This document shows, piece by piece, positions 1-8,741 of a stretch of DNA of 64,000 nucleotides. Each line of letters opens with the position of its first letter. Within the stretch, counting starts at the first letter, position 1. This DNA comes from Panulirus ornatus (taxonomy: Eukaryota > Arthropoda > Malacostraca > Decapoda > Palinuridae), in contig NC_092225.1 of NCBI RefSeq assembly GCF_036320965.1, forward strand, positions 7,572,502 through 7,636,501, in the 5' to 3' direction. The position numbers and the translations under genes were made by a program. Below the pieces are notes generated by a model. The model ran no database searches. It worked only from the letters and a program-made list of their open reading frames with translations, and was not told the origin of the DNA.

Positions 1-70
1 CCACTCTATGATCCACTTCCGCTTCCATGGTTCCATCCGCTGCCAGATCCACTCCCAGATATCTAAAACA

Positions 71-72
<2 letters not shown>
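1..72 (-). mobile_element. RTE-like LINE fragment, minus strand, cut by window edge
   Basis: The reverse complement matches the C-terminal coding part of the neighbouring LINE copies: the peptide CFRYLGVDLAADGTMEAEVDHR reads from about position 65 leftwards, as in the copy at 275-335. Its 5' boundary abuts the (TA)n tract at 76-117, and its 3' side runs off the window. It lies head to head with the plus-strand copy starting at 119. Clade assignment (RTE-like) is inferred from the C-terminal domain style and the terminal repeat, not from a search. Confidence 0.7.

Positions 73-75
<3 letters not shown>

Positions 76-117
<42 letters not shown>
76..117. repeat. (TA)n microsatellite
   Basis: Pure TA dinucleotide run separating two head-to-head LINE fragments. 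On both sides the sequence read outward starts with AAACTG. Confidence 0.95.
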
Positions 118-118
<1 letters not shown>

Positions 119-124
<6 letters not shown>

Positions 125-959
125 CAGAAGCTGGTGACTGAGTTTGGTAAAGTGTGTGAAAGAAGAAAGTTAAGAGTAAATGTGAATAAGAGCAAGGTTA
201 TTAGGTACAGTAGGGTTGAGGGTCAATTCAATTGGGAGGTGAGTTTGAATGGAGAAAAACTGGAGGAAGTGAAGTGTTTTAGATATCTGGGAGTGGATCT
301 GGCAGCGGATGGAACCATGGAAGCGGAAGTGGATCATAGAGTGGGGGAGGGGGCGAAAATTCTAGGAGCCTTGAAGAATGTGTGGAAGTCGAGAACATTA
401 TCTCGGAAAGCAAAAATGGGTATGTTTGAAGGAATAGTGGTTCCAACAATGTTGTATGGTTGCGAGGCGTGGGCTATGGATAGAGTTGTGCGCAGGAGGA
501 TGGATGTGCTGGAAATGAGATGTTTGAGGACAATGTGTGGTGTGAGGTGGTTTGATCGAGTAAGTAACGTAAGGGTAAGAGAGATGTGTGGAAATAAAAA
601 GAGCGTGGTTGAGAGAGCAGAAGAGGGTGTTTTGAAATGGTTTGGTCACATGGAGAGAATGAGTGAGGAAAGATTGACCAAGAGGATATATGTGTCGGAG
701 GTGGAGGGAACGAGGAGAAGAGGGAGACCAAATTGGAGGTGGAAAGATGGAGTGAAAAAGATTTTGTGTGATCGGGGCCTGAACATGCAGGAGGGTGAAA
801 GGAGGGCAAAGAATAGAGTGAATTGGAGCGATGTGGTATACGGGGGTTGACGTGCTGTCAGTGGATTGAATCAAGGCATGTGTATGGGGGTGGGTTGGGC
901 CATTTCTTTCGTCTGTTTCCTTGCGCTACCTCGCAAACGCGGGAGACAGCGACAAAGAA
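119..959 (+). mobile_element. RTE-like LINE copy A, 5'-truncated
   Basis: Only the region downstream of the reverse transcriptase catalytic box remains. Coding sequence runs open to a stop at about 848. Visible blocks in order are LQKLVTEFGKVCERRKL (thumb side), YLGVDLAADGTM, MLYGCEAWAMDRVVRR, VLKWFGHMERM and GRPNWRWKDGVKKIL, a C-terminal arrangement seen in RTE-type and related LINEs. The frame is uninterrupted across about 240 codons, so the copy is fairly young. The 3' UTR is shortened: compared with the copy at 7004-8302, about 75 nt between two CATGTG repeats are missing. It ends with the family's terminal stem-loop (924-951) and GACAAAG plus a poly(A) run, then (AT)n. The 5' end abuts (TA)n. 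Confidence 0.85.
924..951 (+). other. LINE 3'-terminal stem-loop, copy A
   Basis: An outer stem CGCT/AGCG (924-927 with 948-951) encloses an inner stem CTCGC/GCGGG (930-934 with 939-943, one T.G wobble) and an AAAC loop. The same structure recurs at 5064-5091 and 8254-8281. 3'-end stem-loops are known to guide reverse transcriptase recognition in several LINE families; that role here is inference. Confidence 0.6.
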
Positions 960-963
960 AAAA

Positions 964-1052
<89 letters not shown>
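958..1052. repeat. poly(A) followed by (AT)n
   Basis: About 22 adenines follow the LINE 3' end, then about 70 bp of AT dinucleotides. This is the tail of copy A, later expanded or fused to target TA DNA. Confidence 0.9.
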
Positions 1053-1054
<2 letters not shown>

Positions 1055-1124
1055 CGCAAGGAAACAGAGGAGGAATGGCCTAACCCATACACATGTATAC
1101 ACATAAACGCCCACACATGCATAT

Positions 1125-1130
<6 letters not shown>

Positions 1131-1176
<46 letters not shown>
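1131..1176. repeat. (AT)n inside LINE 3' UTR
   Basis: AT run within the minus-strand 3' UTR fragment. The equivalent part of copy B (about 4920-4970) has only short TATG/TATA stretches, so this is a local expansion. Confidence 0.9.
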
Positions 1177-1183
<7 letters not shown>

Positions 1184-1258
1184 CATATACATATGTACAC
1201 ATCGATGCTTGCTGCCTTCATCCTTTCCCGTCGCCACCCAGCCACACACGTAATAGAC

Positions 1259-1280
1259 CCCCCCCCCCCCCCCCCCCCCC
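1259..1280. repeat. poly(C) tract
   Basis: About 21 consecutive cytosines on the plus strand, inside the LINE 3' UTR fragment. Not seen in other copies here. Confidence 0.95.
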
Positions 1281-1387
1281 AGCGCGGTAGAGCCAGAAAC
1301 AGACAAAAAAGGCTACCTTCGCTCACACTCAGCCTCCAGCTGTCATCTGCAACGCACGGTAAAAACATCTCCCCTTCCACATCCAGG

Positions 1388-1388
<1 letters not shown>

Positions 1389-1470
<82 letters not shown>
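1389..1470. repeat. (TA)n microsatellite
   Basis: Pure TA run of about 80 bp between the LINE 3' UTR scrap and the fold-back unit at 1471. Confidence 0.95.
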
Positions 1471-1473
<3 letters not shown>

Positions 1474-1561
1474 CTATGAGTCCACGGGGAAAATGAAACA
1501 CGATAAGCTCCCCGTGGACTCGTAGGAATATACTTGATCACGCGCAAAATTGTGATCCTTT

Positions 1562-1562
<1 letters not shown>
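1471..1562. mobile_element. Penelope-like end fragment, fold-back form
   Basis: Shares GTCCACGGGGAAAATGAAAC and the following ACGATAAG with the units at 19117 and 56151, but here the sequence folds back. Bases 1471-1490 pair with 1509-1528 (19 of 20 positions) around an 18-nt spacer. The hammerhead-like part is absent. The right part holds GATCACGCGCAAAATTGTGATC, which partly recurs at about 20544-20566. It is bounded by (TA)n on both sides. Assignment to Penelope-like elements is inference from the hammerhead-bearing relatives in this window. Confidence 0.5.

Positions 1563-1638
<76 letters not shown>
1563..1638. repeat. (TA)n microsatellite
   Basis: Pure TA run forming the left target-side boundary of LINE copy B. 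Confidence 0.95.
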
Positions 1639-1640
<2 letters not shown>

Positions 1641-2365
1641 TTTTAAACCAGGTATTCCCAATCACCAGTCCATTTTCAGCACACAGATGTACAAGCTCCA
1701 CCATTTCCATTTAAAACACTGAACACTCCATGTACACCAATTATACCCTCAACTGCCACATTACCCACCTTTGCATCCAAAGCACCCAACACCCAACCCG
1801 GTCTCGTGCATCAAAGCTGCTAACACACTCACTCAGCTGCTCCCAAAACACTTGCCTCTCATGATCTTTCTTCTCATGACCAGGTGTACAGGCACCAATA
1901 ATCAACTATCTCTCTCCATCCACTTTCAGTTTTACCCATATCAATCTACAGTTTACTTTCTTACACTCTATCACATACTCCTACAACTCCTGCTTCAGGA
2001 GTAGTACTACTCCCTCCTTTGCTCTTGTTCTCTAACTAACCCCGACTTTACTCCCACGACATTCCCAAACCACTCTTCCCTTTTATCCTTGAGATTCGTT
2101 TCACTCAGAGCCAAAACATCCAGGTTCCTTTCCAGAAATATACTACCTATCTCTCCTTTTTTCTCATCTTGGTTACATCCACACACATTTAGACACCCCA
2201 ATCTGAGCCTTCGAGGAGGATGAGCACTCCCCGCATGACTCCTGTTTCCCTTTTTAGAAAGTTAAAATAAAAGGAGAGGAGGGTTTCTAGCCCCAGCTCC
2301 CGTTCCCTTTAGTCACCTTCTACGACACGTGGGGAATGCGTGGGAAGTTTGTCTCTCCCTTATCC
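1639..2365 (-). mobile_element. RTE-like LINE copy B, inverted 5' segment
   Basis: Read on the minus strand, this begins with the family's 5' UTR (about 2365-2210) and continues into the APE-type endonuclease. Visible protein pieces are CNQDEKKGEIGSIFLERNLD and VLALSETNL (2007-2201), the latter holding the catalytic Glu region. The frame then breaks several times, but nucleotide similarity to the copy C endonuclease (6470-7003) continues down to TTTAAAAAG at 1639. The segment points opposite to the rest of copy B, which resumes at 2366 about 12 element-nucleotides downstream of where this one stops. That is the layout produced by twin-priming. Confidence 0.8.
2210..2365 (-). other. RTE-like LINE 5' UTR
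   Basis: On the minus strand the block starts near TATCCCTGGGGATAAG and runs through GTGTCGTAGAAGGTGACT into the endonuclease reading frame. It is the only 5' UTR of this family in the window; copy C is truncated just inside its coding sequence. The short inverted match ATCCCTGGGGAT at its very start is nearly palindromic. Confidence 0.55.
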
Positions 2366-5117
2366 CCAGGGATAAGTATACGTATGTAAGTAGGAGAGAT
2401 GGCCAGAGAGCGTTAATGGATTAAGTGTTATTTGATAGGCACGCGAAAGAGAGACTTTTGGATGTTAATGTGCTGAGAGGAGCAAATGGTGGATGTCTGA
2501 TCATTATCTTGTGGAGGCGAAGGTGAAGATTTATACAGGTTTTCAGAAAAGAAGAGAGAATGATGGGGTAAAGAGAGTGGTGAGAGTAAGTGAGCTTGAA
2601 AAGGAGGCTTGTGTGAGGCAGTACCAGGAAAGACTGAGTGAAGAATAGAAAAACGTGAGAGCAAATGACATAAGAGGAGTGGGGGAGGATTGGGATGTAT
2701 TTAGGGAAGCAGTGATGGCTTGCACAAAAGATGCATGTGGCATGAGAAAGGTGGGAGGTGGGCAGATTAGAAAGGGTAGTGAGTGGTGGGATGAAGTAGT
2801 AAGCTTGTTAGTGAAAGAGAAGAGAGAGGCTTTTGGACGATTTTTGCAAATGACTGGGAGATGTATAAATGAAAGAGGCAAAAGGTTAAGAGAAAGGTGC
2901 AAGAGGTGAAAAAGAGGGTAAATGAGAGTTAGGGTGAAACAGTGTCATTAAATTTTAGGGAGAATAAAAAGATGTTTTGGAAGGAGGTAAATAAACTGCG
3001 TAAGACAAGAAAACAAATGGGAACATTGGTGAAGTGGGCAAATGAGGAGGTAATAACAAGTAGTAGTGAAGTGAGAGGGAGATGGAGTGAGTATTTTGAA
3101 GGTTTGTTGAATGTGTTTGATGATAAGAGTGGCAGATATAGGGTGTTTTGGTCGAGGTGGTGTGCGGAGTGAGAGGGTCAGGGAGAATGATTTGGTAAAC
3201 AGAGAAGAGGTAGTGAAAGCTTTGCGGAAGATGAAAGCCGGCAAGGCGGCGGGTTTGGATGGTATTGCTGCGGAATTTATCAAAAAAGGGGTTGACTGTT
3301 GTTAACTGGTTGGTGAGGATGTTCAATGTATGTATGGTTCATGGTGAGGAGCCTAAGGATTGGCGGAATGGATGTATAGTGCCATAGTGCAAATGCAAAG
3401 GAGATAAAGCTGAGTGCTCAAATTACAGAGGTAAAAGTTTGTTGAGTATTCCTGGTAAATTAGATGGGAGGGTATTGGTCGAAAGGGTTAAGGCATGTAC
3501 AGAGCATCAGACTGGGGAGGAGCACTGCAGTTTCAGAAGTGGTAGAAGATGTGTGGATCAGGTGTTTGCTTTGAAGAATGTATGTGAGAAATATTTAGAA
3601 AAGCAGATGGTTTTGTATGTAACATTTATGGATCTGGAAAAGGCATATGATAGAGTAGACAGAGATGCTCTGTGGAAGGTTTAAGAGTATATGGTGCGGG
3701 AGGTAAGTTGCTAGAAGCAGTGAAAAGTTTTTGTCGAGGATGTAAGGCATGTGTACGAGTAGGAAGAGAGAAAAGTGAGTGGTTCCCAGTGAATGTCGGT
3801 TTGAGACAGGGGTATGTGATATCTCCATGGCTGTTAAATTTGTTTATGGATGGGGTTGTTAGGGAGGTGAATGCAAGAGTTTTGGAGAGAGGGGCAAGTA
3901 TGCAGTCTGTTGTGGATGAGAGGGCTTGGGAAGTGAGTCAGTTGTTGTTCGCTGGTGGCTGAGTCGGGTGAGAAACTGCAGATGTTGGTGACTGAGTTTA
4001 GTAAAGTGTGTGAAAGAAGAAAGCTGAGAGTAAATGTGAATAAGAGCAAAGTCATTAGGTTCAGTAGGTTTGAGGGACAAGTCAATTGGGAGGTAAGTTT
4101 GAATGGAGAAAGAATGGAGGAAGTGAAGTGTTCTAAATACCTGGGAGTGGATTTAGCAGCAGATGGAACCATGGAAGCGTAAGTGAGTCACAGGGTGGGG
4201 GAGGGGGAAAGGTTCTGGGAGCGTTGAATAATGTTTGGAAGGCGAGAACGTTATCGCAGAGAGCATAAACGGGTATGTTTGACGGAATAGTGGTTCCAAC
4301 AATGTTGTATGGTTGTGAGGCATGCGCGATAGATAGGGTTGTGCGGAGGAGGGTGGATGTGTTGGAAATGAGATGTTTGAAGATAATATGTGGTGTGAGG
4401 TGGTGTGGTCGAGTAAGTAATGAAAGGGTAAGAGAGATGTGTGGTAATAAAAAAGAGTGTGGTTGAGAGAGCAGAAGAGGGTGTATTGAAATGGTTTAGT
4501 CACATGGAGAGAATGAGTAAGGAAAGACTGACAAAGAGGATATATGTGTCAGAGGTGGAGGGAACGAGAAGTGGGAGACCAAATTGGAGGCGGAAGGATG
4601 GAGTGAAACAGATTTTGAGCGATCGGGGCCTGAACACACAGGAGGGTGAAAGGCGTACAAGGAATGGAGTCAATTGGATGTGGTATACCGGGGTCGACGT
4701 GCTGTCAGTGGATTGACACAGGGCATGTGAAGCGTCTGGGGTAAACCATGAAAACTTTTGTGGGGCCTGGACGTGGATAGGGAGACTGAGTGCGAACGAA
4801 TGTGGCCTTTGTCGTCTTTTCCTAACGCTACCTCGGGCGCACGCAGTGGGAGGCGGGAGTCATTTCATGTGTGGCGGAGTGGCGGCGAGATGGATGAAGG
4901 CAGCATGTATGATTATGTACATGTGTATATATATTTATATGTCTGTGTATGTATATGTATATATACGTTGAGACGTACAGGTATGTATATGTGCGTGTGT
5001 GGGCGTTTATGCAGATACATGTGTATGTGGGTGGGTTGGGCCATTGTCTAGTTTGTTTCCTTGCGCTACCTCGCTAACGCGGGAGACAGCGTGAAAGTAT
5101 AATAAATAAATACATGA

Positions 5118-5125
<8 letters not shown>
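2366..5125 (+). pseudogene. RTE-like LINE copy B, 3' segment, decayed
   Basis: This segment continues from the endonuclease tail (DHYLVEAKVKI equivalent near 2500) through a linker, reverse transcriptase and C-terminal domain to the 3' UTR. The frame is broken many times. Recognisable reverse transcriptase blocks include ALRKMKAGKAAGLDGI (about 3215-3265), FMDLEKAYDRVDRDALW (about 3625-3675) and SPWLLNLFMDGVV (3820-3860). The catalytic FADD box is destroyed: at about 3949 a 14-bp stretch between two CGCT repeats, present in copy C, is missing, removing both aspartates and shifting frame. C-terminal pieces are MLYGCEACAIDRVV (4300) and VLKWFSHMERM (4480). The long 3' UTR ends with the terminal stem-loop at 5064-5091 and AATAAATAAATA. 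Confidence 0.85.
5064..5091 (+). other. LINE 3'-terminal stem-loop, copy B
   Basis: Same two-stem layout as at 924-951: CGCT/AGCG outside and CTCGC/GCGGG inside. The loop is TAAC instead of AAAC, so paired bases are kept while a loop base changed. Confidence 0.6.

Positions 5126-5205
<80 letters not shown>
5126..5205. repeat. (TA)n microsatellite
   Basis: TA run of about 80 bp that joins the 3' tail of copy B to the inverted 5' segment of copy C. Confidence 0.95.
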
Positions 5206-5207
<2 letters not shown>

Positions 5208-7003
5208 ATTTGCTTTTCTACGTATTTCTACGTACATTCTTCAAATCAAACACCTGATCCACACATCCTCTACAACTTCTGAAACCACACTGCTCTTCCC
5301 CAATCCGATGCTCTGTACATGCCTTCACCCTCTCAATCAATACCCTCCCATATAATTTACCAGGAATACTCAACAAACTTATACCTCTGTAATTTGAGCA
5401 CTCACTCTTATCCCATTTGCCTTTGTACAAAGGCACTATGCACGCATTCCGCCAATCTTCAGGCACCTCACCATGAGTCATACATACATTAAATAACCTT
5501 ACCAACCAGTCAATAATACAGTCACCCCCTTCTTTAATAAATTCCACTGCAATACCATCCAAACCTGCTGCCTTGCCGGCTTTCATCTTCCGCAAAGCTT
5601 TTACTACCATCATTCTCTGTTTACCAAATCATTTTCCCTAACCCTCTCACTTTGCACACCACCTCGACCAAAACACCCTATATCTGCCACTCTATCATCA
5701 AACACATTCAACAAACCTTCAAAATACTCACTCCATCTCCTTCTCACATCACCACTACTTGTTATCACCTCCCCATTTGCGCCCTTCACTGAAGTTCCCA
5801 TTTGCTCCCTTGTCTTACGCACTTTATTTACCTCCTTCCAAAACATCTTTTTATTCTCTCTAAAATCTAATGATACTCTCTCACCCCAACTCTCATTTGC
5901 CCTCTTTTACACCTCTTGCACCTTTCTCTTGACCTCCTGTCTCTTTCTTTTATACATCTCCCACTCAATTGCATTTTTTCCTGCAAAAATCGTCCAAATG
6001 CCTCTCTCTTCTCTTTCACTAATAATCTTACTTCTTCATCCCACCACTGACTACCCTTTCTAATCAACCTTACCTCCCACTCTTCTCATGCCACAAGCAT
6101 CTTTTGCGCAATACATCACTGATTCCCTAAATACATCCCATTCCTCCCCCACTCCCCTTACTTCCATTGTTCTCACCTTTTTCCATTATATACTCAGTCT
6201 CTCCTGGTACTTCCTCACACAAGTCTTCTTCCCAAGCTCACTTACTCTCACCACCCTCTTCACCCCAACATTCACTCTTCTTTTCTGAAAACCCATACAA
6301 ATCTTCACCTTAGCCTCCACAAGATAATGATCAGACATCCCTCCAGTTGCACCTCTCAGCACATTAACATCCAAAAGTCTCTCTTTCGCGCGCCTGTCAA
6401 TTAACACGTAATCCAATAACGCTCTCTGGCCATCTCTCCTACTTACATACGTATACTTATGTATATCTCGCTTTTTAAACCAGGTATTCCCAAACACCAG
6501 TCCTTTTTCAGCACATAAATCTACAAGCTCTTCACCATTTCCATTTACAACACTGAACACCCCATGTATACCAATTATTCCCTCAACTGCCACATTACTC
6601 ACCTTTGCATTCAAATCACCCATCACTATAACCCGGTCTCGTGCATCAAAACCACTAACACACTCATTCAGCTGCTCCCAAAACACTTGCCTCTCATGAT
6701 CATTCTTCTCATGCCCAGGTGCATATGCACCAATAATCATCCATCTCTCTCCATCAACTTTCAGTTTTACCCATATCAATCGAGAATTTACTTTCTTACA
6801 TTCTATCACATACTCCCACAACTCCTGTTTCAGGAGTACTGCTACTCCTTCCCTTGCTCTTGTCCTCTCACTAACCCCTGACTTTACTCCCAAGACATTC
6901 CCAAACCACTCTTCCCCTTTACCCTTGAGTTTCGTTTCACTCAGAGCCAAAACATCCAGGTTCCTTTCCTCAAACATACTACCTATCTCTCCTATCTCTA
7001 TCT
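5206..7003 (-). pseudogene. RTE-like LINE copy C, inverted 5' segment (endonuclease and RT N-half)
   Basis: On the minus strand an open frame at 7010-6186 gives an almost complete APE-type endonuclease of about 274 residues. Motifs are LALSETKL (catalytic Glu), WMIIGAYAPG, VIVMGDLNAKV (Asp/Asn), ALLDYVLIDRR and GGMSDHYLV (Asp-His). The family's usual start is missing by a few residues. A stop follows after YQERLS, then a linker with more breaks (6067-5610). The N-terminal half of the reverse transcriptase is open at 5613-5218: ALRKMKAGKAAGLDGIAVEF, VPEDWRNACIVPLYKGKW, SNYRGISLLSIPGKLYGRVL and CVDQVFDLKNV. It stops at AAAAGCAAATGG against (TA)n. The plus-strand partner starting at 7004 carries on about 10 nt further along the element. 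Confidence 0.85.
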
Positions 7004-8302
7004 GTAGCATTTATGGATCTGGAGAAGGCATATGATAGAGTTGATAGAGATGCTCTGTGGAAGGTATTAAGAATATATGGTGTGGGAGGCAAGTTGTTAG
7101 AAGCAGTGAAAAGTTTTTATCGAGGATGTAAGGCATGTGTACGTGTAGGAAGAGAGGAAAGTGATTGGTTCTCAGTGAATGTAAGTTTGCGGCAGGGGTG
7201 TGTGATGTCGCCATGGTTGTTTAATTTGTTCATGGATGGGGTTGTTAGGGAGGTGAATGCAAGAGTTTTGGAAAGAGGGGCAAGTATGAAGTCTGTTGGG
7301 GATAAAAGAGCTTGGGAAGTGAGTCAGTTGTTGTTCGCTGATGATACAGCGCTGGTGGCTGATTCATGTGAGAAACTGCAGAAGCTGGTGACTGAGTTTG
7401 GTAAAGTGTGTGAAAGAAGAAAGTTAAGAGTAAATGTGAATAAGAGCAAGGTAATTAGGTACAGTAGGGTTGAGGGTTAAGTCAATTGGGAGGTAAGTTT
7501 GAATGGAGAAAAACTGGAGGAAGTAAAGTGGTTTAGATATCTGGGAGTGGATCTGGCAGCGGATGGAACCATGGAAGCGGAAATGGATCATAGGGTGGGG
7601 GAGGGGGCGAAAATCCTGGGAGCCTTGAAGAATGTGTGGAAGTCGAGAACATTATCTCGGAAAGCAAAAATGGGTATGTTTGAAGGAATAGTGGTTCCAA
7701 CAATGTTGTATGGTTGCGAGGCGTGGGCTATGGATAGGGTTGTGCGCAGGAGTATGGATGTGCTGGAAATGAGATGTTTGAGCACAATGTGTGGTGTGAG
7801 GTGGTTTGATCGAGTAAGTAACGTAAGGGTAAGAGAGATGTGTGGAAATAAAAAGAGCGTGGTCGAGAGAGCAGAAGAGGGTGTTTTGAAATGGTTTGGG
7901 CACATGGAAAGAATGAGTGAGGAAAGATTGACCAAGAGGATATATGTGTCGGAGGTGGAGGGAACGAGGAGAAGTGGGAGACCAAATTGGAGGTGGAAAG
8001 ATGGAGTGAAAAAGATTTTGTGTGATCGAGGCCTGAACATGCAGGAGGGTGAAAGGAGGGCAAGGAATAGAGTGAATTGGATCGATGTGGTATACCGGGG
8101 TTGACGTGCTGTCAGTGGATTGAATCAGGGCATGTGAAGCGTCTGGGGTAAACCATGGAAAGCTGTGTAGGTATTGTATATTTGCGTGTGTGGACGTATG
8201 TATATACATGTGTATGGGGGTGGGTTGGGCCATTCCTTTCGTCTGTTTCCTTGCGCTACCTCGCAAACGCGGGAGACAGCGACAAAGCAAAAAAAAAAAA
8301 AA
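7004..8302 (+). pseudogene. RTE-like LINE copy C, 3' segment (RT catalytic half and C-terminus)
   Basis: This is the best preserved reverse transcriptase part in the window. The frame runs from 7013 to about 8104 with a single premature TAA at 7478-7480, where copies A and B have CAA (Gln); one C-to-T change explains it. Motifs in order: FMDLEKAYDRVDRDALW (RT motif A, catalytic Asp), LRQGCVMSPWLFNLFMDGVV, LLFADDTALVAD (motif C, both Asp present, about 7333-7365), YLGVDLAADGTM, MLYGCEAWAMDRVV, VLKWFGHMERM and GRPNWRWKDGVKKIL. The 3' UTR is intermediate in length and ends with the terminal stem-loop, GACAAAGC and poly(A). Together with 5206-7003 it forms one insertion with an inverted 5' end. 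Confidence 0.88.
8254..8281 (+). other. LINE 3'-terminal stem-loop, copy C
   Basis: Identical in sequence to the structure at 924-951: CGCT/AGCG outer stem, CTCGC/GCGGG inner stem, AAAC loop, followed by GACAAAG and the A tail. Confidence 0.6.
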
Positions 8303-8305
8303 AAA

Positions 8306-8385
<80 letters not shown>
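8288..8385. repeat. poly(A) plus (TA)n tail of copy C
   Basis: About 18 adenines then TACA and about 80 bp of TA repeats. This is the same tail type as copy A. Confidence 0.92.
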
Positions 8386-8388
<3 letters not shown>

Positions 8389-8496
8389 TTGATAGACGGA
8401 AGTAGATAAATAAAGAATATAAAGCATTTATCCCACACTTTCATAGACGTAAAAAACTTTCAACGTCAGGAATCAACCGCTGCCATTAGTGATGAA

Positions 8497-8741
8497 GCTG
8501 AGGATGCTGGGTGGAAGATGAGAATGCTGTGTGGAAGCTGAGGATGCTGTGTGGAAGATGAGAATGCTATGTGGAAGCTGGAGATGCTTGGTGGAAGATG
8601 AGAATGCTGTGTGGAAGCTGGGGATGCTGGGTGGAAGATGAGAATGCTGTGTGGAAGCTGAGGATGCTAGGTGGAAGATGAGAATGCTGTGTGGAAGCTG
8701 AGGATGCTGGGTGGAAGATGAAGCAGTGTGGAAGATGGAAT
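8497..8741 (+). repeat. Minisatellite, 20-bp half unit in 40-bp dimer
   Basis: Alternating 20-bp units GCTGAGGATGCTGGGTGGAA and GATGAGAATGCTGTGTGGAA repeat about 12 times. The last units are degenerate and contain a small deletion near 8730. Open frames here are repeat translations and are not called as genes. Confidence 0.92.

Larger units (their letters stand above)
1053..1388 (-). mobile_element. RTE-like LINE 3'-UTR fragment, minus strand
   Basis: The reverse complement matches the long 3' UTR of copy B (about 4765-5070): a CCTGGANGTGGA start, the GATGAAGGCAGCA block, a TGTGGGCGTTTATG block, the GGCCATT block and TTTCCTTGCGCTA at the end. It lacks the last part of the terminal stem-loop, stopping at CGCTA where TA repeats begin. 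It contains an internal (AT)n (1131-1176) and a poly(C) run (1259-1280) absent from the other copies. No coding sequence remains. Confidence 0.75.

Noticed and set aside
8..850. 280-codon frame starting at position 8
   Set aside because: The start is artificial. The frame fuses an antisense LINE scrap, a (TA)n tract and the real LINE C-terminal frame that begins after 119.
8497..8741. CRISPR-like array
   Set aside because: Direct 20-bp repeats without unique spacers in apparent animal DNA; an ordinary minisatellite. The same applies to the other tandem arrays.
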